This document shows, in pieces, positions 34,954 through 45,511 of a stretch of 64,000 nucleotides of DNA (positions within the stretch are counted from its first letter, which is position 1; each line of letters starts with the position of its first letter). Made by a program: the position numbers and the translations under genes. The notes under the pieces were generated by a model. That model was not told the DNA's origin and ran no database searches. It saw only the letters and a program-made list of their open reading frames with translations. The DNA comes from Cordilura impudica (lineage: Eukaryota; Arthropoda; Insecta; Diptera; Scathophagidae): contig OY821518.1 of NCBI GenBank assembly GCA_963682025.1, forward strand, positions 10,158,090-10,222,089, given 5' to 3'.

Positions 34954-35075
34954 AATGAATAGCATAGCTATGATGCGAGCACTCGTGGAGGAAATTGGTG
35001 TTGTAGAACAACAACAACGAAATAGCTAAAGGATTGCTAGAAGTCAACTGCGGGCTAAATCTATGGAAAACACAA
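34954..35075 (+). pseudogene. Possible Harbinger-type transposase N-terminal remnant
   Basis: The frame MNSIAMMRALVEEIGVVEQQ ends in a TAA after 25 codons, but the same frame continues RIARSQLRAKSMENT. The acidic/Gln start followed by an Arg-rich stretch resembles N-termini of insect Harbinger-like proteins. The similarity is short and could be chance. Confidence 0.3.
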
Positions 35076-35266
35076 TCAATGCCTGAATTGGCTCTCATTA
35101 AACTTAACAAAAGTTGAAGTTTGGCTTTATTTGTGGTCTTCAGCCTACAAGATTAATAAAGTATTCATTTTTATTTTATTCAAAATAAACAAACGATGAA
35201 TAAACATTCGACAGTACACTATAGTGGTGAAAGGTTTTTTTAAACAGATTATTTAATTTTTAAAAA

Positions 35267-35307
35267 TCCCTTGAAGATGGTAAACGATGTTTACCGAAAT
35301 ATTGGGA
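35267..35307 (+). ncRNA. Conserved hairpin motif, second sequence variant
   Basis: CCTTGAAGAT, stem GGTAAAC/GTTTACC, loop GAT, then GAAATATTGGGA, with outer TCCC/GGGA pairing. Against the copy at 6474 the flanks and loop are the same, while three stem positions differ and their partners change with them. Confidence 0.45.
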
Positions 35308-35939
35308 AAAATAAAATAAGATAATTAAATTAAAGGAGAAGAAAAACCCTTTCGTTTTTTATTTTATTGAAAATTGATGGCCTCAAGCCGAATCAGAAAA
35401 AAAATTAATTTTTTTATTTAATTTTTTTTTTTATTAAAATACTTCTTACATTTTTATATAAACTCCCGTCTGTTTTGCAAGGGAAATTTTTTGAGGGAAT
35501 AAACCAAATTCAAGTGCATTGAGAATAACTACTTTTTTTCCCTCGAATTTTTTTCCGAAGGAATTTTTATTCATAATAGGGGAAAAGGGAGAAGTGAGAA
35601 ATTTCATGCGGAATTTTTGTTTAGAATTGGGCTGATTAACAAACACATTAACAAATTTAGTAAACACACACATAGCATATGTATAATTTTATGTATGTGT
35701 TAGTAGCAACTGCAAATGTATTTTACTGAAAATACAGGAAAAAAATTAAAAATCTGTAAACAGCTAAAAAGAAATACCTTTCAAATAATATACGCCTGGT
35801 CAAAATCGGGATAAAACTGTAGAACCAAACATCGGTAACAAGAAATCGGCTAGCCTCTTAATATTATAGATGTTAAACATCAATTTTATTTCAACTAAAA
35901 ATTAAGTATACGTTGCCAACAACAAATGTATATAAACAT

Positions 35940-35990
35940 TGTTTCTTTGGCTTTGCAATTTCAAAAAAAAAAAAAAAAAAAAAAAAAATG
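35940..35990. repeat. Poly-A tract
   Basis: About 28 uninterrupted A residues at 35961-35988 follow TTCAAAAAA. This is simple sequence. Confidence 0.8.
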
Positions 35991-36120
35991 AAACGAACCA
36001 CAAAATCGTTTATTTTCACTGCTTTGGCCAGTAAATTAAACAATTTGCGGGATGTTTTTAATACTTTGTTAAAATAAATAAATAAAAAATACTTTTTGAT
36101 TCGACTGAAAATATTCACCC

Positions 36121-36604
36121 TTATTATACCCTATACCACTATGTGATTTGGGTATAACGACTTTGTGCTGCTGTTTGTAACAACCAAAAATATTTGACCT
36201 ACACCCATTTTTAATTATAGCGATCGAATCAGAATCACTATCTGATTCGATTTAAGATGTCTGTCCGTCCGTCCGTCTGTGTGTCCATGTAAAGCTTGTA
36301 ATCAAACTGCAGGTAGCAAATATGAATATATTTTGATGAAATTTGGTATTTAATCTTTTATCGGCCATGGGATGAACGCTATTGAAATTGGTGAAATTCG
36401 GTCCATGTTCAGACCTAGTCCCAATACAAATAACCCCGACATAAATTGCCATAAGATCCAAATTGTCATATAGATCTTAGTAAAATTCGGTTTTTATGTG
36501 TTTATTGTATCCAATAATCAGTAGTCCAAAAATAATGCCTATTGGACAATTCTTAGTCATAGGCCTCATATAGAGCTGCTTCCCGATCTTCACTTAAATC
36601 TATC
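36121..36604 (-). repeat. Family A mini-me-like element, truncated, minus strand
   Basis: The 3' end (ATACCCTATACCACTATGTG on the plus strand) is at 36125, and the body runs to CACTTAAATCTATCAAA at 36604, where the 5' third is missing and a tRNA-like half begins. Confidence 0.75.
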
Positions 36605-36648
36605 AAAGCGCCCCGGTAGGTGAGTAGGTAGCGTGCTCGCCTATCATG
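36605..36648 (+). repeat. tRNA-like 5' half (SINE-like fragment)
   Basis: GCGCCCCGGTAGGTGAGTAG, then a perfect anticodon-like arm CTCGC-CTATCAT-GCGAG. TAGGTGAGTAGG resembles the A box (TRGYNNARNNGG). No T arm follows, as the sequence switches to the 0.9-kb repeat. This is probably a tRNA-derived SINE head or tRNA pseudogene; the loop is close to that of tRNA-Asp. Confidence 0.4.
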
Positions 36649-37579
36649 CGAGTTTTTTGCTGTTCTCTAATTTCAATAAGAATATTTTTTCTCGTTTTAA
36701 TTCACATAGAAAAGGCTTTGTGAAATCAAAACAAATGCCCTTTTTTTCTACTAAGCAGGTCTTAAGAGATAAAAAAAACTAATTGATATTTAAACTCTAA
36801 CATGTTTTTTATTGAACCTTGTCATTATTTTAAAAAAATAGACATTAATTTTATGAAAAAAAAAACGATTTTAAAAAACGTCTACATTTTGCGCTGATTT
36901 AAAAAAAATCGTAATAAGTGGTCGATGTTAATAAAACACACTTTTTGCGATGGTGCTGTTCTATAACTATAATAAAAACTTTTTATTTACACAATCTATT
37001 TTCCATTATAATTTTTTCAATTACAACATAGATTCTTTATGCACTAATTATTGCAAATAAAGGAATTAAAAAAAAATTTTCATCAAATCACATATTTTTA
37101 TTTTTTTTTGCATATGTTCGAAACAGTAGTGATGCCAGTCAAATTCAATTTATTTGAATATCGAAATTTTTTTTGGTGATGCCTAACTTTTTAAAAATAG
37201 AAAAGTCATTTTTAATTGAATGAAATTGAAGAACAAAAACAATTAAATGAACAAATAAGTTTTTATTTTAAAAGAAAATATTTTTCTTTATACTTTTTCT
37301 ATAAACTTAAGAAAAAACATGCACAAAATACTTAAAAGTTTTTTGTGAAACTGAATAAAGAACCATATGGCCCCTCGGTTTCTAAATAACATATGTTCTT
37401 AACTCAAACATATGGTTCTTAACTCAAACATATGGTTCTTAACTCAAACATATGGTTCTTAACTCAAACATATGTTTCCATTAAATAAATAAAAAAAAGT
37501 GGTTTCAAGAAACCCAAAATTTCAATTTAATGTGATTTTAAATTCACTCTTATTCAAATAACGTTTCAAGAACAGGGCT
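36643..37579. mobile_element. Element with CAAGAACAGGG end, copy 2, left end missing
   Basis: Nearly identical to 31849-32747, with small indels and extra copies of AACTCAAACATATGGTTCTT (four against two). The left terminal repeat is absent; it begins at GCGAGTTTTTTGCTG fused to the tRNA-like half. The right end GTTTCAAGAACAGGGCTG is intact. Confidence 0.85.
37381..37475. repeat. Short tandem repeat of ~20 bp
   Basis: ATGGTTCTTAACTCAAACAT repeated about four times. The homologous place in copy 1 (32600-32640) has two units. Confidence 0.9.
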
Positions 37580-37614
37580 GATTATGGTGGTTTGGTTAAA
37601 ATTTGTTTGTATGA

Positions 37615-38230
37615 GTGACACTGACAAAATCTAAATTTTGTCGGCCGTTTTTACCCCGCTAAAGGCTATAGTTAAAACAAATTTTATTCTTGCCCGATGT
37701 TTGTTTCTCTGTTGGAATCTACATATCAAATTTCGTATTCCTAAATTAATTTGTAAAGAAGATACAAAAAGGCACCCTTTTTCACTTACGGGCCGTTTCT
37801 ACCTCCCTTAACATCCGAATTTCCAAAAGTTTTCCTCTCATCTGATGTTTCTATTTCTAGTGGAATCCACATACTATATTTCATATTCCTAATTTCGTTT
37901 GTTTAGAAGATACCAAATGTACAATTTTTCCGCTTTTTGGCCGTTTTTCCGTTAGAATTAGCAATAAATTCATTCTGGTCTGATGCCCACGTATTTGGTG
38001 GAGTCTGTATACCAAAATTCATATATATATATATAGAATATGTTAAGAAGATGCAGAAAGGTACAATTTTTACACTTTTTGGCCGTTTTTTACCCTTGAA
38101 TGGCCGAATTTCGAGAAAAAAATAATCCTGAGCCCATGCTTGTTTCTCGGATGGAGTCTACACACCAAATTACATATTCCTAGATTCAATTTTCCCCCTT
38201 TTACCACCTTTAAGTACGAATTTTTACAAG
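37615..38230. repeat. ~148-bp tandem repeat, about four units
   Basis: GGCCGTTT recurs at 37643, 37791, 37939 and 38081 (spacings 148, 148, 142). Each unit contains GATGTTTGTTTCTC-like, TGGA(A/G)TC(T/C)ACATA, ATTCCTAAATT and AAGAAGAT(A/G)CA phrases. It is diverged and has no coding role. Confidence 0.85.
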
Positions 38231-38482
38231 TCCCTTCATAGTGGATCTTTACGCTTTATATAGATTGTTGTCATCGGCAAAATTCACAACGACATTTCTT
38301 GCCGATTTTCACAATTGAAAATGACATACATAATACCGTAATTTGTAATATATGTTCGTCTGAGTTGTATTTCAGACGAAAACTGACATCCATAATGCCA
38401 TTTGCAAAAAGCGACACATATTCGACGCGAATGCGACATACATAAAGGTTTAAAAATTTAGATTTATTTCTTTTAATATACA

Positions 38483-38837
38483 CTAGCAGATTCCAGCGCT
38501 CGAAATTCGAGTGCAATTTCTAGGCAGCTTTATTTTTTAACTTAGCCAATTCATAAACCAACACTTCTATGGTTTATTATTATTGTGAATGAAGATGGCA
38601 AACTCATAAACAAATTTAATAAAACACATATAGCATATGTATAATTTTATGTATGTGTTAGTAGCAACTTTAAATGCAATTTACTTTAAATAAAGGAAAA
38701 AAATTTTAAATCTGTAAATCTGCAAAACGGCTAAAAAGAAATACCTTTCAAATAATATACGTTTGGTCAAAATCGGGATAAAATGGTAGAACAAAACATC
38801 GGTCACAAGAAATCGCCTAGCCTATTAATATTATAGA
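38483..38837 (-). mobile_element. Short non-autonomous Helitron (H2)
   Basis: On the minus strand it starts TCTATAATATTAATAGGCTA after A and ends in hairpin GCACTCGAATTTCGAGCGC, TGGAATCTG, CTAG before T. It is the clearest example of the 3' hairpin. Length 355 bp, against 367 for H1. Confidence 0.88.
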
Positions 38838-41276
38838 TTTTTGATGTATGTCGCCCTAATAATAATCGTATTATTAAAAAAATATATATATATTAAATTA
38901 AAACACCAATTGTCATTTTTTTATCATAACATTTATTTACGTAATACATGTTGTACGATATCTATTTTTTTTAACACAAAATAATCTATTATCTAATATC
39001 TCGTTGAATTAATTCGAATATAAAGAGGTTCATAAATATTTATGTAGTTTCAATACTTTGGTAGACTTTGCATTTCAAATTAAATATATAAACGTCAAAA
39101 TAAGTTTTATGTAAATTATGCATACATACGAGTACTTATATAATTAGTACAATAAAATAAATAATTACTATTAAAATTTCAATAAATTTTTGTTTTTATA
39201 ACAAAGGCATAAAGTTGTTAAATATTAAAATATTTCGATATTCAAGAAGACACTTAACAATTTATATAAAATATAATTTATAATTAATTATTTTTTTAAT
39301 TTATTTTTTTAATAATAGCATGAGGAAATTTTCAAGGTGACTTAAATATGAGGATAGGACCCATTTCTCTTAATTAAACTTAACTTAAGTTTAGCTTTTC
39401 CGTACAAACTTTCTACAAAAATTCTAAATTACAGCTTTAGTAAATTAGAAAACTGATCTCATATTTTAAAGCAAAAAGTTAAATTTAATACTTTTATTAT
39501 TTTTAACGCAGCAATGTTTAATCGGTCCCAGATCCTTAATTACCTAACACTATAATATTTGATAACTAATTAATTTTATATTTTAATTTATTTTGCAATT
39601 GAAATTGTTGGAGCTTTCTATATGTATATATATAAAAAAAAAAAAAAAAAAAACTAAAATAAATGCATTAAATTCTGCGTAGATTATGTAAAAAAGAACT
39701 TAAATTATAAAAAATTATAAACAAAAATAACAAATTATACATAAACAGTTTAACTGTAAAAAAAAGTAGTATATTACAAATTAAGAATTAAGTAATATTT
39801 ATAAATTGCAATTGTGTTTTGAAACATGTTTTTGTAGGAGATTTGTGGAAGGATTTTGTTTACATATTTAAGGATAAATTTTATTTAAAGTAAATGGTCA
39901 ATACCCATTGGGATTTTTTTTTAGTAAACTGCAAAACCTAAAATAAAGAATTAATTAAAAATTAATAACAATTATTTACTCGGTTTGACAGAAAAATAAA
40001 CCACACCATAGTTCTACATATAAAGACAACCAACATGGCAAACAAGCAGACTTCTTCTGGTTCCCAACATGTACGAACATGTGAATATTTCAGTACTTAG
40101 AAAAGCAACAATGTTAAAAATACCGATATTAAAATAAGTAGGGATTATTTTTTATTGAAAAAGTATTATAATGTATTGAAAAAAGTACCATATTTTTTGA
40201 TTGAAATAGTAATATTTTTAAAAAGCTTTAGAGAATTTTAATATTCTTTCAAAAGAGTACAATATCAATAATGCTATTTCTACTTAAAGGTACTATTTCT
40301 ACAGAAAGTACATTCAATAGAAAAGTAATAAAAGCTAACTGCACTCTTTTTGGGAGATACATTAAAAAGGAGAGTACTTCTATAAAAGACTTGTTAAAAA
40401 GTAGTCTTACTTTAAAATAGAACTTATTAGTATTATTTTATTTTAAGCTTTGTACCAAAAATTACTAAAAAATTTAAAAAAAAATTACAAAATTTAAAAG
40501 TAATAAAAAAAAATATATATTTTTCTGTTTTAAATATTGATAAACTAAACCATAATAAACAAGTTTTAATTATACTCCCTTTCTTTGTGAATTAAGTTTA
40601 CCATCATGTAATTAAAAAATTTATTGACTGAAAATAAAAAACCATTCATATTTCGAAAAATCAAAGTTTCAGCTTGGTTGGATCACGGGAAAAGGGATAC
40701 AAATCGATCCAAAGTTTTTTAGGTAGACAAACAGATACTACGAGTTAAAAGAAAGGGAGTAAAAAAGTAACAGAATTTTTTTAAAAAGTACCGAAAAATA
40801 TTTTTTTCTTTGGTAGCATAGAAATCGAACATTTCTTTATAAAACTTCTTAATAGAAAGTCTCTACACTAGAAAAGTATTAATAATAAAAAAATACTCTT
40901 TTTGGAAGAGAAGAGAACTCTTACAGGGCGACTGAAAATTAATTGTATGGTTTGTATTCCCTGTCACCTTGTTTTAATTTTTATTTGAATAAGATTTTTA
41001 AATTGAACAATTCACAGTCGAACAACGAACCAAATTCATTATAAGAAATAGTTCACTGTATTCGAATGTATTTTGAGAGGAATATTTAATTGGCCGAATT
41101 TCCGTTCCCGACTGTTTTCTTTGGGTATATTACGAAGAGAGAATGTACGGAATTGACTAGATTTGAGCGGTTTTTCGCGAAGACTCAATAGATTTTTTTT
41201 TTTGAAATTTTTTTTCTTTTTGTGTTATTACCTTTTTGACATTATTTTTTTTTTTTTTCGATAACAAAAAAAAAAG
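38838..41276. other. AT-rich spacer with diffuse AGTAC repeats
   Basis: 40140-40920 has many AGTACTTTT/AAAGTACT phrases, as at 1637. A-runs lie at 39638-39652. No gene seen. Confidence 0.4.
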
Positions 41277-42010
41277 CAAGTAAGAAAATTGTAGTTGATC
41301 TAAAGCGACTATGTAATACTCTATACCATGCGTTTAGAGATTTGGTCTTAGGTCCAACTAATTGGTTATAGAAAAGAAGCATAAACCAAATCTGAGTGGA
41401 ATTTTTATTAAATATTTTTTGCCTGCAGATCTGAAAAAGTTAATATCGAATGCTATATTTATATGGGGAATAGTTCGAAAAATGGACTGATCATGGTAGT
41501 CACTTATTTTTGCAAACACATATACAAACCAAATTTGAGAAAAATCTGTGCAATACTTTTTGTTTTTGATAGGTTTATGTGAAGATCAGGAAGCAGCTTT
41601 ATATATGGGGACTATGATTAAGAATTGTCCCATAGGGTTTCGGATTACTGATTAATGGATGTAATAAAAAACATACAAATCATATTTGACTGAAATCCAT
41701 ATGATAATTTAGACCTTAATGTAATGTAAGTCAATTTCATAGTGGTCATTTGTATAGGGACTAGGTCTGAACATGCACCGATTTTAACCAATTTCAATAA
41801 TAGAAACTTAAACCTTGATTACAAGATTTACATGCAAAATAAGACGGACAGACGGACGGACGGACGGACGGACATGGCTTACTCGACTCAGAAAGTGATT
41901 CTGAGTCGATCGGTATAATAAAATATGGGTCTAGGTGAAATATTTTTGGTAGTTGCAAACATCAGCACACATTTATTGTACCCTAACCACATAGTAATAT
42001 AGGATATAAA
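41277..42010 (+). repeat. Family A mini-me-like element, diverged copy 6
   Basis: Begins CAAGTAAGAAAATTGTAG and has GACGGACAGACGGACGGACG. The internal hairpin here is GACTCAGAAAGTGATTCTGAGTC, a paired variant of the form in other copies. It ends CCACATAGTAATATAGGATA. Confidence 0.7.
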
Positions 42011-42118
42011 AAGTTGGGGTTGAAATTATTCAATAAACCCTATTGAATGAAAAAAAAATCATTGGATCGATTTTCGAGTAACGACCTTTTTTGTAGTTTT
42101 ATGTTAATTTTTAATTGT

Positions 42119-42863
42119 TTTTGATGTGTAAACATCTATACACGCGGTGGGTAAAAATCTATTTCACAATACAATCACAAAAACATCGTAAGATGTAAGA
42201 CGTAAGACAAAATCGGTGTGACTTATGATTGAATAAATTATGATATGTAATAACCTTTTTGTCGCTGTTGAAAAAAAAAATAATGAAAAATAAAAAATAA
42301 AAAAAAAAAATAAAAAAAAAAAAATGAAAAATTAAAAACTAAAAAATTAAAAATGAAAAATAACCACATATTAATATAGGATATAAAAAGTTGGTGTTGA
42401 AAGTACTCAATAAACCCTATTGAATGATAAAAAAATCATTGGTGAAAAAATTATGATATGTAATAACCTTTTTGTCGTTGTTCAAAAATAAAAATGAAAA
42501 CTAAAAAAAATTCAAAATTAAAAATGAAAAATAAAAAATGAAAAATAAAAAATGAGAAACGAAAAATGAAAAATAAAAAATTAAAAATAGAAAACGAAAA
42601 GTAAAAAATGTAAAATAAAAAATGAAAAATAAAAAACGAAAAATGAAAAATAAAAAATGAAAAATACAAAATGAAAAATAAAAATTAAAAAATATCCAGT
42701 TGAAATAATAAATAATAAATATTTTTATATTAGCAGAGCCCCTGCAGTTGATTGCTATAAGTGATACATAGATGACGCTTTCAGTTTCATTTTAAAAAGT
42801 GCCATAAAAAATCTTTAATTACTAGATGTTTACACATCTCTCCTGAGATCGGACTCACATGAT
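42119..42863 (+). mobile_element. Family D element with heptamer array, copy 3
   Basis: Left end TTGATGTGTAAACATCTATA, right end TAGATGTTTACACATCTCTC and GAGATCGGACTCACATGA. The array is in two blocks (about 42270-42360 and 42485-42695), separated by a duplicate of upstream sequence (AATATAGGATATAAAAAGTT, AATAAACCCTATTGAATG, TTATGATATGTAATAACC). Confidence 0.75.
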
Positions 42864-42899
42864 TTTTTTTTTTTAGTTTTATGTTAATTTTTAATTTTT

Positions 42900-43830
42900 A
42901 ATTTTTGTTTTTTTTTTTTTTTTTTTTTTGTTTGTAATTGTATAGTATGCTTTTTTTTCTTTTATGTATATTTATAATATGATCTTTTATAATCTTTCTG
43001 ATTCATTTTATATTTAATTTAATAATATATAAATTATTTATTATTTGTATGGGAGGTGCCATGCCGACTGGTAGGATCCCTCCCACTTTTAGGTAAACTA
43101 TTAACATTACTAAGTTTAGGAACCATTAAAAGTTAGTAGGCTTTCACTACTACAGTACATGCATGTACTTAAATTTTGTTCTAAAATCTTGAAAAGAGCT
43201 GGTTGCAAATACAATTCGCTACATATTTAAAATAATTATATTTATAATTTTTATTATTATTAATTTAAATATAAAATTAATTAGAAAAAAAAAAAATAAA
43301 GCATATACATATAAAAAAGTAATACTACAACTTAAAAAAAAATAAATAAAAAAAAAAAAAAAAAAAATAAAAAAATAAAAAAAAAAAACAATAAAAATAA
43401 AAAAAAAACAATAAAAATAAACAAAACTAACAACAAAAAAAAACTAAAAATAAATATTTTACAAAACAAAAAAGACAGTACTCGAAAACCGCTCCGACAA
43501 TATTTTTCTTTTTTTCAATAGCATTTATTGAGTACTTTCCCATTTTTTTTTTTGTTATCGAAAAAAACTAGAAAAAAAGTAAAAAAAATTCCCTTAGCGT
43601 TATTTTTTATCATTTTTTTTTTTTTTTTTATTTTATTTTTTTATTTTACTTTATTTTATTTTTTTTATTTTATTTTTTTAATTATATTTTTTTTATTTTA
43701 TTTTTTTAATTATATTTTTTTTTTATTTTATTTTTTTTTTTATTTTATTTTTTTATTTATTTTTTTTTATTTTATTTTTTTTATTTTTTTTTTTATTTTT
43801 TTTTTTTATTTTTTTTTTTTTCATTTTTGT
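42900..43830. repeat. Low-complexity A/T-run DNA
   Basis: T-run at 42910-42930, A-rich 43330-43440, and TTTTATTTT-type sequence 43605-43825. 43045-43110 is a copy of the GGTGCCA(C/T)GCC repeat seen at 28972. A 166-codon Phe-rich frame across 43528-44028 is not a gene. Confidence 0.7.
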
Positions 43831-44628
43831 TTATATCCATTTTTGCCCTATATCCACTTTTTGTGGACTATTTTTGTTTTCAGCAATTCGTCAATTCCGC
43901 TCAGGTGTGATTACACCAAGGTTATGGAAATTGTTTTGAAAAGAGTACGAATGTGCTGGTCATTACTTGAAAGATATAATTATTCACGGATAAACCTTAA
44001 ATATTGCCCATTAATATGCTTTATTTAAAAAAAAAAAAAAATAAAGAAAACTTGATTAAAGCAAAAAGTTTAAACAAAAGCATAAAGTTAATTTTGCGCC
44101 GCCCTGTGTTGTATTTACAAAAAAAAAGAACTAAAATGAGCATGTTTCTATTATATAGTACCAAAGAACACCTCTTTTTCAAGAATGCTAAACAAGTACC
44201 TTTTGCCAAGAGTTCTAAATAAGTACTAAATAATTTCCCTTTTTTTTTGAGAAGAACAAATATTAGTTTAAGAGAACCAAGAAAAGGAGTATTAGTACCT
44301 TGGTTTACAAGAATATTCTCAGTTGAAACACAATTCCCTCAAAGTTGGCCCATATGTCGGCTTCAGTTCTTTTTCGATAGTCTCTTCTTATTGGACAGTT
44401 TTTTTTTTGTAATTAGTAATGAAAATTAAAATTAGGATTACACTAAATTTCAATTACGTTTTGTTAGTAACATATAGAAGATACACACAGATACATAGAA
44501 TCAAACTACGTTTGAAATTTTATTATATTTGTTTTTTTTTTTTTCTTTTTTGGTTTTGGTTGGCTTTCAATCACTACTGAGAGTAGAGTATAGAGGAGGA
44601 AGAAGATAAACAGTGGTATTGATTATGT
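43831..44628. other. 3' flank of Ziz
   Basis: TTTATT at 44518-44523 is AATAAA on the minus strand, about 105 bp past the Ziz stop, and is the likely polyadenylation signal. The rest is A/T-rich with AGTAC phrases. Confidence 0.4.
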
Positions 44629-45511
44629 TTAGGCAGTACTTGAATTATTCGAAGCTCCACTTATGGCATTAAACAGAGCCATGCTATTGCGATGTGTATT
44701 GTTGGCACTATCATCTAATGGTTGAAAGGGTTCATCCAATAGCTCACTTAGGGCCTGGCAAAGTTTTTGATAATTCTCTTTAAGGGCATTATGATATTCC
44801 TTTTGATCACTACTAATGATGCGGCCATTAAGCTGTAATGCCGTATGACAAACACCAATAAAATCTCTGAAAATCACATAAAAATATATATATCGTTAAT
44901 ATATCATTAGTAAATAGTATTAAATATATCTCAAACCTAAAAACATCTTTTAAGTCTTCTACTCTGTCCACCGAAAAGTTATTTATAACTTTTGGCTCCA
45001 AAAACACCTGGGCATAGGCCAATGGTCCAGCGTTTACTTGCACTGCTACACTGCCTTGTAACCTCAACTGTAGCTTCTTAATATCTGCGGGTGGTAGTAT
45101 AACCTCTTCTAATTCCGATACTTTGGTTTGCATTTCATCTATAGCCACTTCAATGGGACTGAGTTCTATAATTTCTCGTGATCTAACCGGTATACGTTTC
45201 AGTACGTACGGAAAGGAATAGGTAGCTGTAATAAAAAAGGACAAAAGATATCATAACGCCTGCTTGAAAATTGGCTTTTGGGCTTAGAGCTGGAACTTAC
45301 TTTTAATTACTGTTTTACGTTTCCATTGTTCTTCTACAGCACCTCTAGCCGCTCCCGACTTTGTAAAGGGCGTTTCATACATAAATGTATCAACATCATG
45401 ATTTTGTTCAAATTCATTAAGACGTTGATCAAGTTCAACTTTTGTAAAGAATGGTATCACGTGGGTAACTTGAATGTACGCTAATTTCGTATCGAGATCA
45501 TTGACCGCCAC
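44629..45511 (-). CDS. Ziz: Ziz: last three exons (DHR2 lobe C, C-terminus)
   Basis: Exon 45511-45301 ([20 protein letters not shown]..), 75-bp intron, exon 45225-44937 (ends DLKDVF), 70-bp intron, exon 44866-44629 ([16 protein letters not shown], then [17 protein letters not shown] and a short Ser/Asn-rich tail). Lobe C holds the catalytic helix and the nucleotide-sensor loop. Compared with vertebrate DOCK-D the C-terminus is short, with no obvious extra motif. Confidence 0.93.

Larger units (their letters stand above)
34737..35636 (+). mobile_element. Harbinger-like element inserted in Helitron H4
   Basis: Ends CAGCCCAATT and AATTGGGCTG are inverted, with ACGAATATTCTC and CGGAATTTTTG next to them. 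It interrupts H4 cleanly. It includes a short decayed frame that resembles a Harbinger transposase N-terminus, and a copy of the hairpin motif at 35267. The exact target duplication is unclear, so the superfamily is tentative. Confidence 0.5.
34630..35870 (-). mobile_element. Short Helitron (H4) split by a 0.9-kb insertion
   Basis: The minus-strand Helitron has its 3' end at about 34632 (GGTGCAATTTCTAGGAAACT) and its 5' TC at 35870-35869, followed by T35871 (A on the element strand). The halves (34630-34735 and 35637-35870) join to give the same order as in H1-H3. Confidence 0.75.

Noticed and set aside
36605..36648. Functional tRNA gene
   Set aside because: Only the acceptor-like start, a poor D arm and the anticodon arm are present; there is no T arm or 3' acceptor strand.
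43528..44028. 166-codon Phe-rich frame
   Set aside because: It is produced by TTTTATTTT low-complexity DNA, with no domain or splice support.
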